Under the pieces are notes generated by a model, which was given only the letters and a program-made list of their open reading frames with translations, had not been told where the DNA came from and did not search any database. From positions 568,109-632,108 of the forward strand of contig CM067448.1 in the NCBI GenBank assembly GCA_034508935.3: a stretch of DNA of 64,000 bases, read 5' to 3'. Positions 19,771-64,000 of this stretch are shown piece after piece. Within the stretch, counting starts at the first letter, position 1. The number at the start of each line of letters is the position of its first letter. The position numbers and the translations under genes are program-made. This stretch comes from Berghia stephanieae. Its lineage: Eukaryota > Mollusca > Gastropoda > Nudibranchia > Aeolidiidae.

Positions 19771-20281
19771 TTTTTGTTTTAAAGTTTTTACGTCGCTTGA
19801 AACACATTTAGGTCATATCAACGCCAGGAAAAAGGAAGAAAATTGGTTTGTAAAAACATTCTAGATGTACAATTAAAAGGACTTAAAAGGAAAAAGTAAG
19901 ACAAAGGGAATTGGTTCAAATAGGAAACATATGTAGATTCCAAGAGCACATTATCAGTGTACTTAGTCTGAGATCACCTAAAAGTCCTACCCAGACACCA
20001 ACACAAGAACCCACTACTAAGAGGAATGCACTCAAATGTTTACAAATTATGTTTAAAAAAACAAACAAAACAACTACATAACAGAGAGATGATTTACAAG
20101 GTGAAAAATATCATATACCAAAACTATAACTATACATTCGAATGTTTCCCTCCCAACCAAGGATACCGGCCAGGGCGATGACAAAACAGAGTAATTTAAG
20201 TACACTACAAAGACAGAAAGCAACCAGGGAAACCGATATAAGGGCACAGAAGACAGTGACATTCTTGCTCACCATTGGAAG
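19771..20281 (-). mobile_element. Retroposon R, copy 1
   Basis: Shares the minus-strand 3' end (AAGCGACGTAAAAACTTTAAA) and body motifs ACACATTTAGGTCAT and CCAAGAGCACATTATCAGTG with copies at 20306, 22184 and 38888. It ends near CTCACCATTGGAAGG. The tail position marks it as a minus-strand insertion. Confidence 0.7.
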
Positions 20282-20305
20282 GCATCAAATTTTTTAAAAA
20301 TTAAA

Positions 20306-20860
20306 ACAATTTTAAGGGTTTTACGGCGCTTTAGGTCATATCAGCGCCAGTAAAAATGAAGAAAATGGGAGTCAAATTCTAGAATTACAATTAAAGTACC
20401 CAAGATAAAGTAAGGCAAAAGGGAACTGGGAATTAATAGGGATCAGATATAGCTTCCAAGAGCATACCACCAATGTGCTTAGTTTGAGATCACCTATAAG
20501 TCTCATCCGGATCCAAGCACAAGATCCAACTAAGAAGAATAGCCTACACTCAAATGCTTACATTATACATTCAAAGTAATAAATATTAATAATACATAAC
20601 ACAGAGATGATGTACAAGGGAAAAAATATCATCTCCCAAAACTATAACTATACATTCGACTGTTTACCTCCGAACCAAGGACTCCGGCCAGAGTCAGGTC
20701 AAAACTAAGTAATCTCATTCCAAGACAAAGACAGCAAGCACCCGGGGAAGCAGATGTAATAAGGGCACAGAAGACACAGCAAATACCTCCCTGCCCACTA
20801 TGGGAGGTCAGGAACCCCAAGCAAGTGACCTCCTTGCTCATCATTGGAGGTCAATCAAAC
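20306..20860 (-). mobile_element. Retroposon R, copy 2
   Basis: Starts with AAGGGTTTTACGGCGCTTTA, includes CCAAGGACTCCGGCCAG and ATCTCATTCCAAGACAAAGA, and ends GATCATCATTGGAGGTC-like. Same family as 38888-39492, where a target duplication confirms the ends. Confidence 0.8.
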
Positions 20861-20996
20861 CCCAATCAGACATTTCGTCAATAAAAAATAAAAAGGATAA
20901 AAGGCGAAATAAGGTTTAAAATAAAGAAAGAAATATCACCTTCCGGGCGTCATGTCTCGTCCTACACGATGGACTTTGCTTTCGCTATGGATAATT

Positions 20997-21242
20997 TTAT
21001 CTTTCTTTCTTAGGCCGCCCAACATGAGCCACAAGTCTTCGCCATTCTGTCCTGTCCTCCATAAGCGTACGCAGCTCCCGGTAGTTGTCCATTCCTGTGT
21101 CATCTAGCAGACAGTCAATGTAAGTTTTATTCTTCCTGCCTCTGCTTCTGGTTCTCTCAGGTAGTTCCCATAGCATAAGACTGCTTGCAATCTCCTCCTT
21201 GTGTCTCCAGCAATGCCCCTGGGTGGAGTTCCTGACCTCCAA
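20997..21242 (-). mobile_element. LINE reverse-transcriptase C-terminal fragment
   Basis: The product ends RSRGRKNKTYIDCLLDDTGM... MEDRTEWRRLV then a stop. This is the typical C-terminal tail of RTE/CR1-class non-LTR polyproteins (RGR-x-x-TY-x-D-x-L...DR-x-x-WR). Only the last 80 codons are present, so it is a 5'-truncated relic. Its upstream end abuts retroposon R 5'-type sequence. Confidence 0.7.
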
Positions 21243-21360
21243 TAGTGAGCAAGGAGGTCACTGTGTCTTCCTGGGTGGGGTTCCTGACCTCCCATAGTGG
21301 GCAGGGAGGGATCTGCTGTGTCTTATGTGCCCTTATTATATCTGCTTCCCCGGCTGCGGA
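21240..21360 (+). repeat. Retroposon R 5'-end fragment, plus orientation
   Basis: GGGTGGGGTTCCTGACCTCC, CATAGTGGGCAGGGAGG and CTGCTGTGTCTTATGTGCCC match, in reverse complement, the 5' part of the R copies near 20760-20830 and 39380-39490. Confidence 0.6.
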
Positions 21361-22183
21361 TAACGTGAGAAGCGCTTTAAGGGACGGTTTGGGTCTAAAT
21401 ATTTGGAAAATCCTTCGAAAAATTGATTTTGAGATTTTAGTGGAAAATGATATTTCATTATCTTAGAAATAGTATAATTGAAGTCAAAATTCTTAAAGTA
21501 GTCTATAATGGCACGACAAACACAGTCGAAAATGGTACAGGTAGTAAGAAAAGTGTGAAAAATGGGAAGCTATTTTGCTATTTTCTCAATATGTCATTTT
21601 TCTAAGGGTATGGGATACTGTGTCAAACGTTTATCAGAATCTATTCAATGAAATTGTCTGAAAATCTCCACAGTTATCACAGAGAAAATGTATTATGTCA
21701 CCATAGAGATTTTTTGGATAAATCATGTGAATTTTGAATTTAATCCTAATTCTGAATTTTTAACATCAATTTTGTCACAACATTTTCATTCTCAACTTTG
21801 TAATGTTTTAATAAAAATTCCATAAGCTAAAGCCGTAAAATCTCTCTATGGTGACACACTATAGTACAATGTTTACAAGAGGGAAGAATATGGAGGTCAT
21901 TCCTTCATTAGTTTTTGTGGAACGTTTGCCACAAGATTGTTATATTTTTTTTATGTCAGACCCCCAAAATAGGTCTCAAAATGGGTATCAACACAGATAA
22001 TTAAAAAATTTCACCATAAATGTTGTTTTTTAACATATAATGACGATACAGAATGATTAAAACCGCCCAAAATTGGTAATTAGAAATTTTTCAAAAAGAC
22101 CCAAACCGCCCCTTAAGTTTAAGCACGTTTAATAGCTATTGCGCTGTATAAAAGTTTTCTTCACCGTTGAAAATAAAAAGAAT
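21361..22183. other. Intergenic, no feature recognised
   Basis: AT-rich sequence with no repeat family or coding signal that I can support. Confidence 0.45.
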
Positions 22184-22680
22184 TGTTTTGTTTTTGTTTT
22201 TAAGGGTTTTCCGGCGCTTGCAACACATTTAGGTCATATCCGCGCCAGTAGAAAGGAACAAAATTGGACAGTGAAAAGATTATAGATGTACAATAAAAAA
22301 GGACTTGAGGAAAAAGTAAGACAAAGGGGAATCGGTTCAAATAGGGAAAAGATGTAGTTTCTAAGAGTACAATATCAGTGTACTTAGTTTGAGATCACCT
22401 AAAAGTCTCAACCAGACACCAGTACAGGTCCCCACTAAGAGGAACACACTCAAATGTTTACAAATCGTATATTGAAAATAAACAAAATAACAGAACATAA
22501 CAGAGATGATTTACAAGGAAAAAAAATATCATCTCCCAAAACAATAACTATGCATTTGACTGTTTCCCTCCCAGCTAGGACTCCGGCCAGGACCAGGACA
22601 AAACCAAGTAATCTCATTCCAAGACAAAGACAGAAAGCATGGTGGAAAATAGATATAGGGGGATAGAAGACACAGTATGT
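22184..22680 (-). mobile_element. Retroposon R, copy 3, interrupted by RE-330
   Basis: Runs from TTTTTAAGGGTTTTCCGGCGC to GGATAGAAGACACAGTATGT, where the RE-330 element is inserted. A short R-like remainder follows the insertion at 23010-23040. So RE-330 is younger than this R copy. Confidence 0.75.
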
Positions 22681-23009
22681 TTGTTTGTTGCTTTAGGTCT
22701 CTTCCAACACAATTGAGGTTATATGAGAGATCGCTGAAACAAAAAAACAAGCAATCTAACAAAAATAGTACAAATGTCAATCAAAATCATAACCTAAAGA
22801 TATCATAAGCTAAATTATAAATAACCAAGAACAAACAGGCAGAAGATTTACAGAAAAAAAAATATCCCCTGTCAAAAATACAATCACAAACCAAAGAAGC
22901 AGGATAGGCTAGTAAAGAGAAGAAGAAACGACATCACTATCGGATCGTACACCCATGCGAACATCATAGGTATATGATTCAAGGGTGATGCTCCCATCCA
23001 ACCACCCGC
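22681..23009 (-). mobile_element. SINE-like retroposon RE-330, copy 2, with 11-bp TSD
   Basis: Exact direct repeats ACACAGTATGT at 22670-22680 and 23010-23020. It differs from copy 1 (2499-2828) at only a handful of positions over 329 bp, which suggests recent activity. Nested in retroposon R copy 3. Confidence 0.88.
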
Positions 23010-23268
23010 ACACAGTATGTACCCCCCCTACCCACCCAGATAAGAATTAAACAATAATTTAAAAAATTAACCAGACCACACCCCCCCCCCCCCCCATTTC
23101 CCCATCCAAAAAAGCAACCAAACTCATAAATTAGAGGAATAATTCACTTTAATCGTAAAATATGTTTTTTTGTTTTTGTTTTGACAAGAATCTCAATTTG
23201 AATAAATATTAAAAAATAAAAACCACAGACAATTCAAAATATGATAGCAGCAGGTTGATGAAGAAATA

Positions 23269-23346
<78 letters not shown>
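23269..23346. repeat. (AAT)n microsatellite
   Basis: About 26 uninterrupted triplets. Confidence 0.95.
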
Positions 23347-23350
<4 letters not shown>

Positions 23351-24090
23351 CTATCAACATTAGATAAAGTTAAAAATGATGATAGAACAGCACAAAATGG
23401 ACACCCTGTCTAATCCCAATCCCAACACAAAGACAACTACAATGAAAACGACGACAAGGCACCATAGAGAATACAGGACTCCCTCGTCTGTGCAAGGCAC
23501 CGCGCCAATTTGGACAGAAGGGGAGACGACTCGCATACACTTTGACTCTTGTCAAAGACTAAAACGACATGGGACCCACTCAAGATCAGAAGAACATACA
23601 AGAAACTCACCAACTTTCGATAGATTCTTGCCCTTCATTTTAAGCCCATACATCATTCATAGTAATAGTATCTTTTTCAAACAAACAAACAAAAAAAAAA
23701 AAACAACCCCCCCCCCCCCCCGCAAAAAAAAACCCCAAAAAAAAAAAAACACACAAAAAAACAAAGGAAACCCCGTAGAATACAAAATATTTATGATGAT
23801 AAAAGTATAAAAACGAGGCCAACCTCACCTGTCTCTGAATGTCTCTCCCCCCCCCCCCCCCCCCCTTCCCACTGATAAATCAAACAAAGGTAAATAAATC
23901 ATCACAGATTCACAGAGTAGATAAAACATATGACATGTATTATGATTTTATAATTCAAAACTCATTCATTTTACAGGAAGTAATCTCAGCCGTTCAGATA
24001 ATCGAAAGAAAAAAAGTCAACAAAAACATTTTTGAGTAAAAAATCCACGGACATTCAGGCATAAACAAGCTTTCTTTTCTTTTGTGTTTG
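23347..24090. other. Intergenic; poly(C)/poly(A) junctions
   Basis: C runs at about 23707-23721 and 23847-23865, the first followed by long A runs. The frame at 23376-23810 has no recognisable domain and ends in these runs, so it is not called as a gene. Confidence 0.45.
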
Positions 24091-24094
24091 TATA

Positions 24095-24370
24095 AAAGAG
24101 CTTTACAGCACTTTCACTTTTAGGTCATATCATTGTCAGTAAATAATTATCACGGAAATGATGGGATGGTTAAAAAAGAGTTTTCCCTCTGCTTACTACA
24201 AGCGGCAATGAAAAGTAAGACAAAGGACCAAAGGCAGTTCAAACAGGAGGTGAAAACAAAAACCCAGCAACAACAACAACACATCCTATATGTGTCTAGT
24301 ACCAAATCATCCATAATCTCAAAGTCATCCTCCCACACAGGCACAGAATCACCACTCAGATTATGACATC
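24095..24370 (-). repeat. Degenerate retroposon R fragment
   Basis: GAGCTTTACAGCACTTTCAC, TTTTAGGTCATATC and AAAAGTAAGACAAAGGACC are aligned with the R family. The copy is diverged and truncated. Confidence 0.5.
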
Positions 24371-25420
24371 ATCATTGCATATTCATAACAACAGTTTTCT
24401 TTGGAGAAAGTATAAGGAAATAAAACAAAATAAAACGAGGGGGGGGGGGGGGGGTTCTATATACTCCATCCTCCCCACACCCCCCGCCAGTCATTACCAA
24501 CCTAACTTAAAATAAGAATAAACTAATTTTACAACAATTTACAACTAGTATAAAACTAAGTACATACAAGTGTTAAGTAGCGCAGTCCAAACTCCTTTCA
24601 TAGAATTTGTTTTTGTCAGATGGAGAGTCAATGAATACTGACTTGAAATTACTGGATATCCGATTGTAGAAGAATGCGTACCGTTAACTTGGCTAACTTT
24701 GCCTCTTGGATTTTGGATCAATAAGAGATTGTTTTGTTTTGTGGCAATTATTTCCTTTGATAAACATTCAAGCCTTCTAACGGGTACAATAATTACAAAA
24801 AAAAGCAGAGGTTATTCAAAATGATCCAAATTCACAGAGGCAAAGTGACGCCAGTTGACGGTATGTGGAACCTGACGACAGACAGATCAATTCTTGAGTC
24901 CAGGCTCTGTGTCATTCAACAGGTTTATACTTAAAAACAAACAAGACAAATAACACTCTCAAACTTTCTCGGATTTCTTTGACGGTTTAAATTACAGCAT
25001 ATTCATATTCTAATATTCATATTCATATTCATATTCATATTCTAATATTCATATTCATATTCATACAAATTCCAACCTTATACACCTCAGTATTTTATTC
25101 ATTTGTTTTAATTTAAAAAACAAAACAACAAATTGAGTCAGGGACCTGAAAAATGGGACATCAAAGTAAATTACAAAAAAATCCCAAATATAAAACAAAA
25201 GAAAACAAATAAAAAAAAAAATCCACAAAAGAATTATTAAAATGGTGGGTTGTAACCCCCCCCCCCCCCCCCCTCTCATAAGAACGGATGTTTTAAAATA
25301 ATAAGATTAGACTTTTAAAAATAAAAACTATTAAAATACAAGACAACGATGATTTGAGACAGATTATGATGGATCTAAGGTTATATTATAAATGGTGGGA
25401 CGAGGGGAAAGGGGCAAAGG
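24371..25420. other. Intergenic, simple sequence only
   Basis: G run at about 24440-24454 and C run at 25255-25273. No gene or repeat family recognised. Confidence 0.45.
24990..25066. repeat. (ATTCAT)n hexamer repeat
   Basis: Two blocks of ATTCAT joined by TCTAAT. Confidence 0.8.
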
Positions 25421-25483
25421 TCAATCACATGGATCACGTGACAGGAATTCATCCAGTATCGGGGACACATATCCGCTAATCAA
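25421..25483 (-). CDS. Candidate alternative terminal exon (21 codons)
   Basis: A strong acceptor (gaaattatttcag) is followed by an open phase-0 segment, LISGYVSPILDEFLSRDPCD, and a stop. It lies 4.9 kb downstream of the FHOD stop on the same strand. It cannot follow the FHOD donor at 38355 (phase 1), because that would stop at the third codon. It could follow a weak donor inside the 30339-30412 exon (ACG|gtggtg, phase 0). I do not recognise the peptide. It may be chance. Confidence 0.25.
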   Translation of the reverse strand: MISGYVSPILDEFLSRDPCD

Positions 25484-26263
25484 CTGAAATAATTTCAACA
25501 TTACAAATCAACAACAACAAAACAAATTCAATCTCAAATTTATTCCATAAATATCTAGAATTTGAAGAAAGGAAAAAAAAACAAAAACAGCTAGAAAATC
25601 CTTCCTATAATCTCTGTCATGTTTCTAGGCGTGGCACAATCCACATAATGCCTGGTCCACCGACGTCTAATATAAGAATACATATCAATATCACATTCTA
25701 GTTCTAGATACTCGAGTTTTGAGTGTCATCAGAAAATATTAACTTTGTTAAGTTTAAGATAATTTTAAAAATCTAAATATCATTAACAATGTACTCACAA
25801 TAATACACATTATTCATTTGAACAAGAAGAACAAAAAAATAAATAAAATAATCAAATTCTCTTTATTTATTTCTCTCTCACCAAATTTCCTGTAGGAAGA
25901 CAAATAAACTGAAGATAGTAGAATTATTTTTATTGAAAAAAAAAAAAAAATACAAGTTTTTCATTTTAAAAAAATATGTAAATTTAGGACTTCACCATCT
26001 CCACTAACTGTAAGTGAGTACATTACCAGCAAATGTAAGTGAGTACATTACAAAAATAAGTGGAAAATCCGTTTTGGACAGGATGTGAGGGTGATCATAC
26101 CGCTTTTGTCATACAGGTAGTCATCCCACTATTCTATGAGATTCTGTTACTGAATGCAAGAAAATCGTATACAGGAAGACAGTGGACACTAGTTATGTCC
26201 TAAACATAATAATCACCATTTGCATCAGGATAAAATAGGAATCATTTAAAAATACTTCAAGAT
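25484..26263. other. Intergenic, no feature recognised
   Basis: AT-rich. A short duplicated phrase, TGTAAGTGAGTACATTAC, occurs near 26009 and 26034. Nothing else seen. Confidence 0.4.
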
Positions 26264-26490
26264 AGGGAATGAGATTAGCGGATGAGTAGTGTCCCTTGAT
26301 TGGGCGTCACCCATAGTCTGTGACGTCACTGGCGGAAAAGTTATTAGAGAGAGAACGTCATGTTGGTTGTGCGCATGCGTCTCTCGTCCTCCATGACGTT
26401 CTCTCTCTAATAACTTTTCCGCCAGTGACGTCACAGACTATGGGTGACGTCCAATCAAGGGACGCTACTCTTCCGCTAATCTCATTCCCT
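26264..26490. mobile_element. Fold-back MITE FB-A, copy 2 (227 bp)
   Basis: Same ends and arms as 104-348, with a shortened loop. Perfect TGACGTCA octamers are at 26321-26328 and 26426-26433, and TGCGCATGCGT is in the loop. Confidence 0.85.
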
Positions 26491-26828
26491 GTAACTATAA
26501 GGACAAAAGAATTCATTATTTTTTACAATGGAAAAAGGAGTCGTTAAATAAAGAGCTAGTAAAAGGCAACCATGAAGGTGTAAGGCTGATTCTGTTTGTA
26601 AGACAAATGATGGAAATAGTCAATATGTTAAGTATGGAACAGTTTAAGTAAGAAAACAAATGATAGAAAAATATAAATACTTTATATATATATATAAGTA
26701 ATTTCAACCTACCGGAGTAATTGCATATCTTGAATAACAATATGAAGAAGAAAATTAGATTTGTATTTTGTGTATTAAATAAAAACCCATGGGTGTTGTA
26801 TCTATGGGCAGTATAGTGGTAGTGTTTA

Positions 26829-27181
<353 letters not shown>

Positions 27182-28799
27182 ATAAGATATTAAGTATTCA
27201 CGTGCTACCGTGTTTATAATCAAAGATAAATTCTCATTTGAGCACAGAAGAATATATCATCATTATTATTGCACAAACCATGAACCAGGAGCTCAATATG
27301 GACATCTTATCACCTCGATATTATTGTATAAGAATATGTGTGTTTAAATATTATACTTTGATATATTTATCTGACAAGTCAAAAACAAATTTAAAAAAGC
27401 AAGATCGTCCCAGTTTTATGAGACACGAAGGTTAAGGAGAGGAATGATGATGAATGTGAAACACAAGGAAATCTGAACTGAAAACAATGAATTTGTGACT
27501 TGACTCGACAATACGGTATCAAAGGTATCGTTACAAAGCTGTCAATATCATCTGTTACTTGTAGCCTTATTTCTATACCTTCAATTTGACAACAAAATAC
27601 GTTTTGATACATCAAATGTTTGACCAAGTCTTTGTGAGAATTGTTTCCATATTTTGCTTTAAATAAGACCAAAAAAAAACTGACGTTTAGAGAAAAAGGA
27701 CATCAAAAATGAGAGGGAACTCTAGTGACTTCAGCCCACCTCAATAAAAGAAGACACTGTTTGGCCTGGAATTCATATCTATATATATAAACTACACAAC
27801 GTTTTCTGAAAAGTTAAAAATAATCAATTTTTAAAGATGTTATAAAAATATCTCTTAAATTGATTTCATTTCTTTAAAAAATATTTTAATGCAAATATTA
27901 CCTTCTACACTAGAAATAATATCTTATACACAAGACACAATAATAATTTAAAAAAACAAACAACAACTTCAAATACAAATTCGAATCCCAAAAACAAACA
28001 ATAAACAAATTGTGGCCGATTGAAGTGAAGATGAAACAAAATTGTCTCAAATGTAACGCAGGGTGATGCGATGAGATGAAACGTTATGCGATGGATGTAT
28101 GGGGTGAACCACCTTTCTAGCATGGCAAGACTACGCAAGGGCAGGTAACTTTGGGCAAGAAATAGTTGAGGTAACCAGGAAGTGTCCAACCATCTACTGT
28201 TCAATTGTCACACTTCTTACATCATTTATAAAACACATCGTAATACATAACACAATAAAAGACTATCAATCTCCACTATTGTCGTCACTCAGTCTTCCAT
28301 GTATCAAAATGGATGTCTATTGCAAAACTAGTGTATCAAAAACATAAATAAATACCCCCCCCCCCCCCAAAAAAAAAAATATTATTAAAAACAAAAAAGT
28401 TGAAAAAAGAAGACAACAAATTCCCCACTAGAAAAAAATGAGGAGAGATATAACAATATAAATCGTTTTATGTTTACACTTAAGTAAAAATGACTTCAAA
28501 CATACAAAATGACCACCCTGTCTATGTTGATAACAAATATTACAAATGAAAATAAATAGGCTCCATGTCCAAATGTATCTGTCTGGTATCATACAACTAA
28601 TTCGTATAAATTGTCATAAATATGTCATATGTACATATAAATCATTGAATCTTTAAAACATGAGAGATATCAAAATTTAAATATTCTTGTGGAGGTTCCC
28701 CCCACCCCCACCTTCTGTACTAGAATCATAACGCAATGCGATGCAACCCGACACACTAAAACATTGGCTAGAATAATAAACAAAACTGTATTGAAATGA
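27182..28799. other. Intergenic, no gene recognised
   Basis: AT-rich DNA with a poly(C)-poly(A) junction near 28357-28378. Open frames at 27391-27672 and 27905-28204 (minus) have no recognisable domains. Confidence 0.45.
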
Positions 28800-28877
28800 A
28801 GAGGCCTGTTCACAACGAAGGCCTGTTCACAATGAAGGCCTGTTCACAACGAAGGCCTGTTCACAACGAAGGCCTGT
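28800..28877. repeat. 17-bp tandem repeat, about 5 copies
   Basis: Unit GAAGGCCTGTTCACAAC, nearly identical copies. Confidence 0.9.
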
Positions 28878-30035
28878 TCCTGTTTAATGATCAATTGACT
28901 TCAATTTACAATTTGTAAATCACATTGTAAATCTATTTTAGCAGTAACTTTTATCTATTTCTCTAAAGAATTGTCTGAAATATAAAAGAAATCTCCATAC
29001 GTAAATAAATCCTTGAATCTCAATAACTCTTAGATGCCGCATTTGGTCATCTAGTCATTAAAAAATAATTTTTGTGGATAATTTTTTAAATTATCAACAT
29101 TCGTCCCATTTTTGAAAATGTTGATTCTACAGCTCCAGCTCCCTGTGTTTCTCTTTAGTCAGTGATATAGAACTCGACCATTTTTCACTGAAGGGTATAT
29201 ATCTGGATTTGACCTCATGTATTAACGCTAACTCTTTGCCATTGGCTGAAGAATGATTTTGATCCCGATATGTCCCGTTTCCAGTATTTTGTTTCTTTTT
29301 TTTAAAGTTCTCATATCTATCTATGTACATGAGTTTTTAACAAATCACCAACACCATCCTCAGTTATCAGAGATGGTTTGACACACTGCATGGGATAATG
29401 ATGACCTGAGTGACGTAGGCAGGATGGAGCAAACAACAATAATATCATAGTTTATAAAAAATATAAAATACCACCAGCATGGCTGGACAAAAACACAAGT
29501 CAGTTTTCAGCAGTCTATAGTTGTTTTCAGGTGCATAGATTGTAGCTATTATAACAACAATGGGAGTCACAAAATATAAAACATATCAGGGGGTTTCCCT
29601 GTTTCAATCTTTTACAATCATCAAAAAATGACATCTTATAAATCTTATACTTCTATCATTTTTTTATTATTTAACATTTCTCAAAGAGGAAGGCAGTTAT
29701 TTTTTTACTCATTGTTTTAACAGTTGATTAAAACGTTTGTGTTTAATTCAAAATTGATCACGATATTATAATTCTATAATTCTATCACTCTTCCATGATT
29801 TAACACTTTTCATAGAGGAAGGCAGTTTTCAAAACAAATTGTACAGCATTTCCAACAATTTAAAGGTTTATGTGGGTGTCTATTTTCAACCCAAATACTT
29901 GACCAAATGTATATTTGAATACACATCCACCCACCACAGCCATCTGACATGCCACAGTATTTGATGTCTTGTCCTTCGTCCATCCTATCCACATCCCCCA
30001 CCCCCCACCCATCACACAATCAGTCACACCAACAC
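28878..30035 (-). other. Possible FHOD 3' UTR or intergenic
   Basis: Contains an imperfect duplication, GAGGAAGGCAGTT, near 29685 and 29814. A minus-strand AATAAA at 29663-29668, about 670 bp after the FHOD stop, is a possible polyadenylation signal but is weak evidence in AT-rich DNA. Confidence 0.3.
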
Positions 30036-30245
30036 TGCCGTACTCTGGAAAAACATGAACTGGAAAAAACGTATTTAACATTTTGCCCAGAAAACACATT
30101 CTTCAAATATCAATCTATTAAAATGACTCTCATCTTGATAAAATACTCTCAAAACGGTGGCTTCAGTGAAGTCTCAGTTTTGAGAGTATTCAGCAAGGTG
30201 AAGGTCATTTGAATGGATTGATATTTCCAGAGTCTGACAGAACAG
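30036..30245. mobile_element. Fold-back element FB-C, copy 2
   Basis: Starts CCGTACTCTGGAAAAACATG. The inner arms AATACTCTCAAAACGGTGGC and TCAGTTTTGAGAGTATT pair, as do TCAAATATCAATC and GATTGATATTT. It lies about 95 bp downstream of the FHOD stop codon, probably in the 3' UTR. Confidence 0.7.
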
Positions 30246-30338
30246 TAAACCCCCCAATCCAGTCTTGGCAGTTTATACAAAGACATATCCCAATCCAGAT
30301 TGTCCCTATAATCCGTATCTACAAATCCAATCGGATCG

Positions 30339-64000
<33,662 letters not shown>

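Overview
The window is animal nuclear DNA: AT-rich, spliced genes with GT-AG introns, dense microsatellites, and many short interspersed and fold-back repeats. It holds parts of two conserved protein genes, both read on the minus strand. The protein families and the repeat types (tRNA-derived SINEs ending in a GCGCTATATAAA-like tail, fold-back MITEs) suggest a marine invertebrate, possibly a lophotrochozoan such as a mollusc. The phylum cannot be fixed from the sequence alone.

Positions 1-12109: a USP10-type ubiquitin-specific protease. Eleven further exons follow a six-codon first exon (12 in all). Every exon phase agrees from the start codon down to the catalytic-cysteine exon and beyond. 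The C-terminal part, including the catalytic histidine box, lies off the left edge. A YY1-type motif and a 422-bp hAT-like MITE with an 8-bp target duplication lie just upstream of the first exon.

Positions 12700-30338: between the two coding regions. It contains an 18-bp minisatellite of about 1.46 kb at 14157-15618, a cluster of tRNA-derived SINEs around it, several copies of a 0.5-0.6 kb retroposon, a LINE 3'-end fragment, fold-back elements and triplet microsatellites. No convincing extra gene was found. One short splice-acceptor-led open segment at 25421-25483 could be an alternative last exon.

Positions 30339-64000: the C-terminal two thirds of a FHOD-family formin, in 15 recognised exons. 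In transcript order these give a low-complexity linker, the FH1 polyproline region, the full FH2 actin-nucleating domain and the C-terminal autoregulatory (DAD) tail. The tail is split by a 7.9-kb intron. The N-terminal GBD/FH3 part lies off the right edge. A 9.1-kb intron in the FH2 region uses a GC donor. FH2 exon 9 is flanked on both sides by tandem arrays that touch its splice sites, and the upstream array is made of copies of the exon's own acceptor.

The two genes are not known to share a pathway. FHOD formins organise actin bundles and sarcomeres. USP10 deubiquitinates p53 and other proteins and regulates stress granules through G3BP. Both families have members on human chromosome 16q, so their linkage here may be ancestral. 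The unexpected content is mostly in the repeats: self-derived satellites at splice sites, a repeat family with hammerhead-like cores, tRNA-armed palindromes, and MITEs that carry perfect CRE octamers. No LTR, retroviral or Polinton-like element was recognised.
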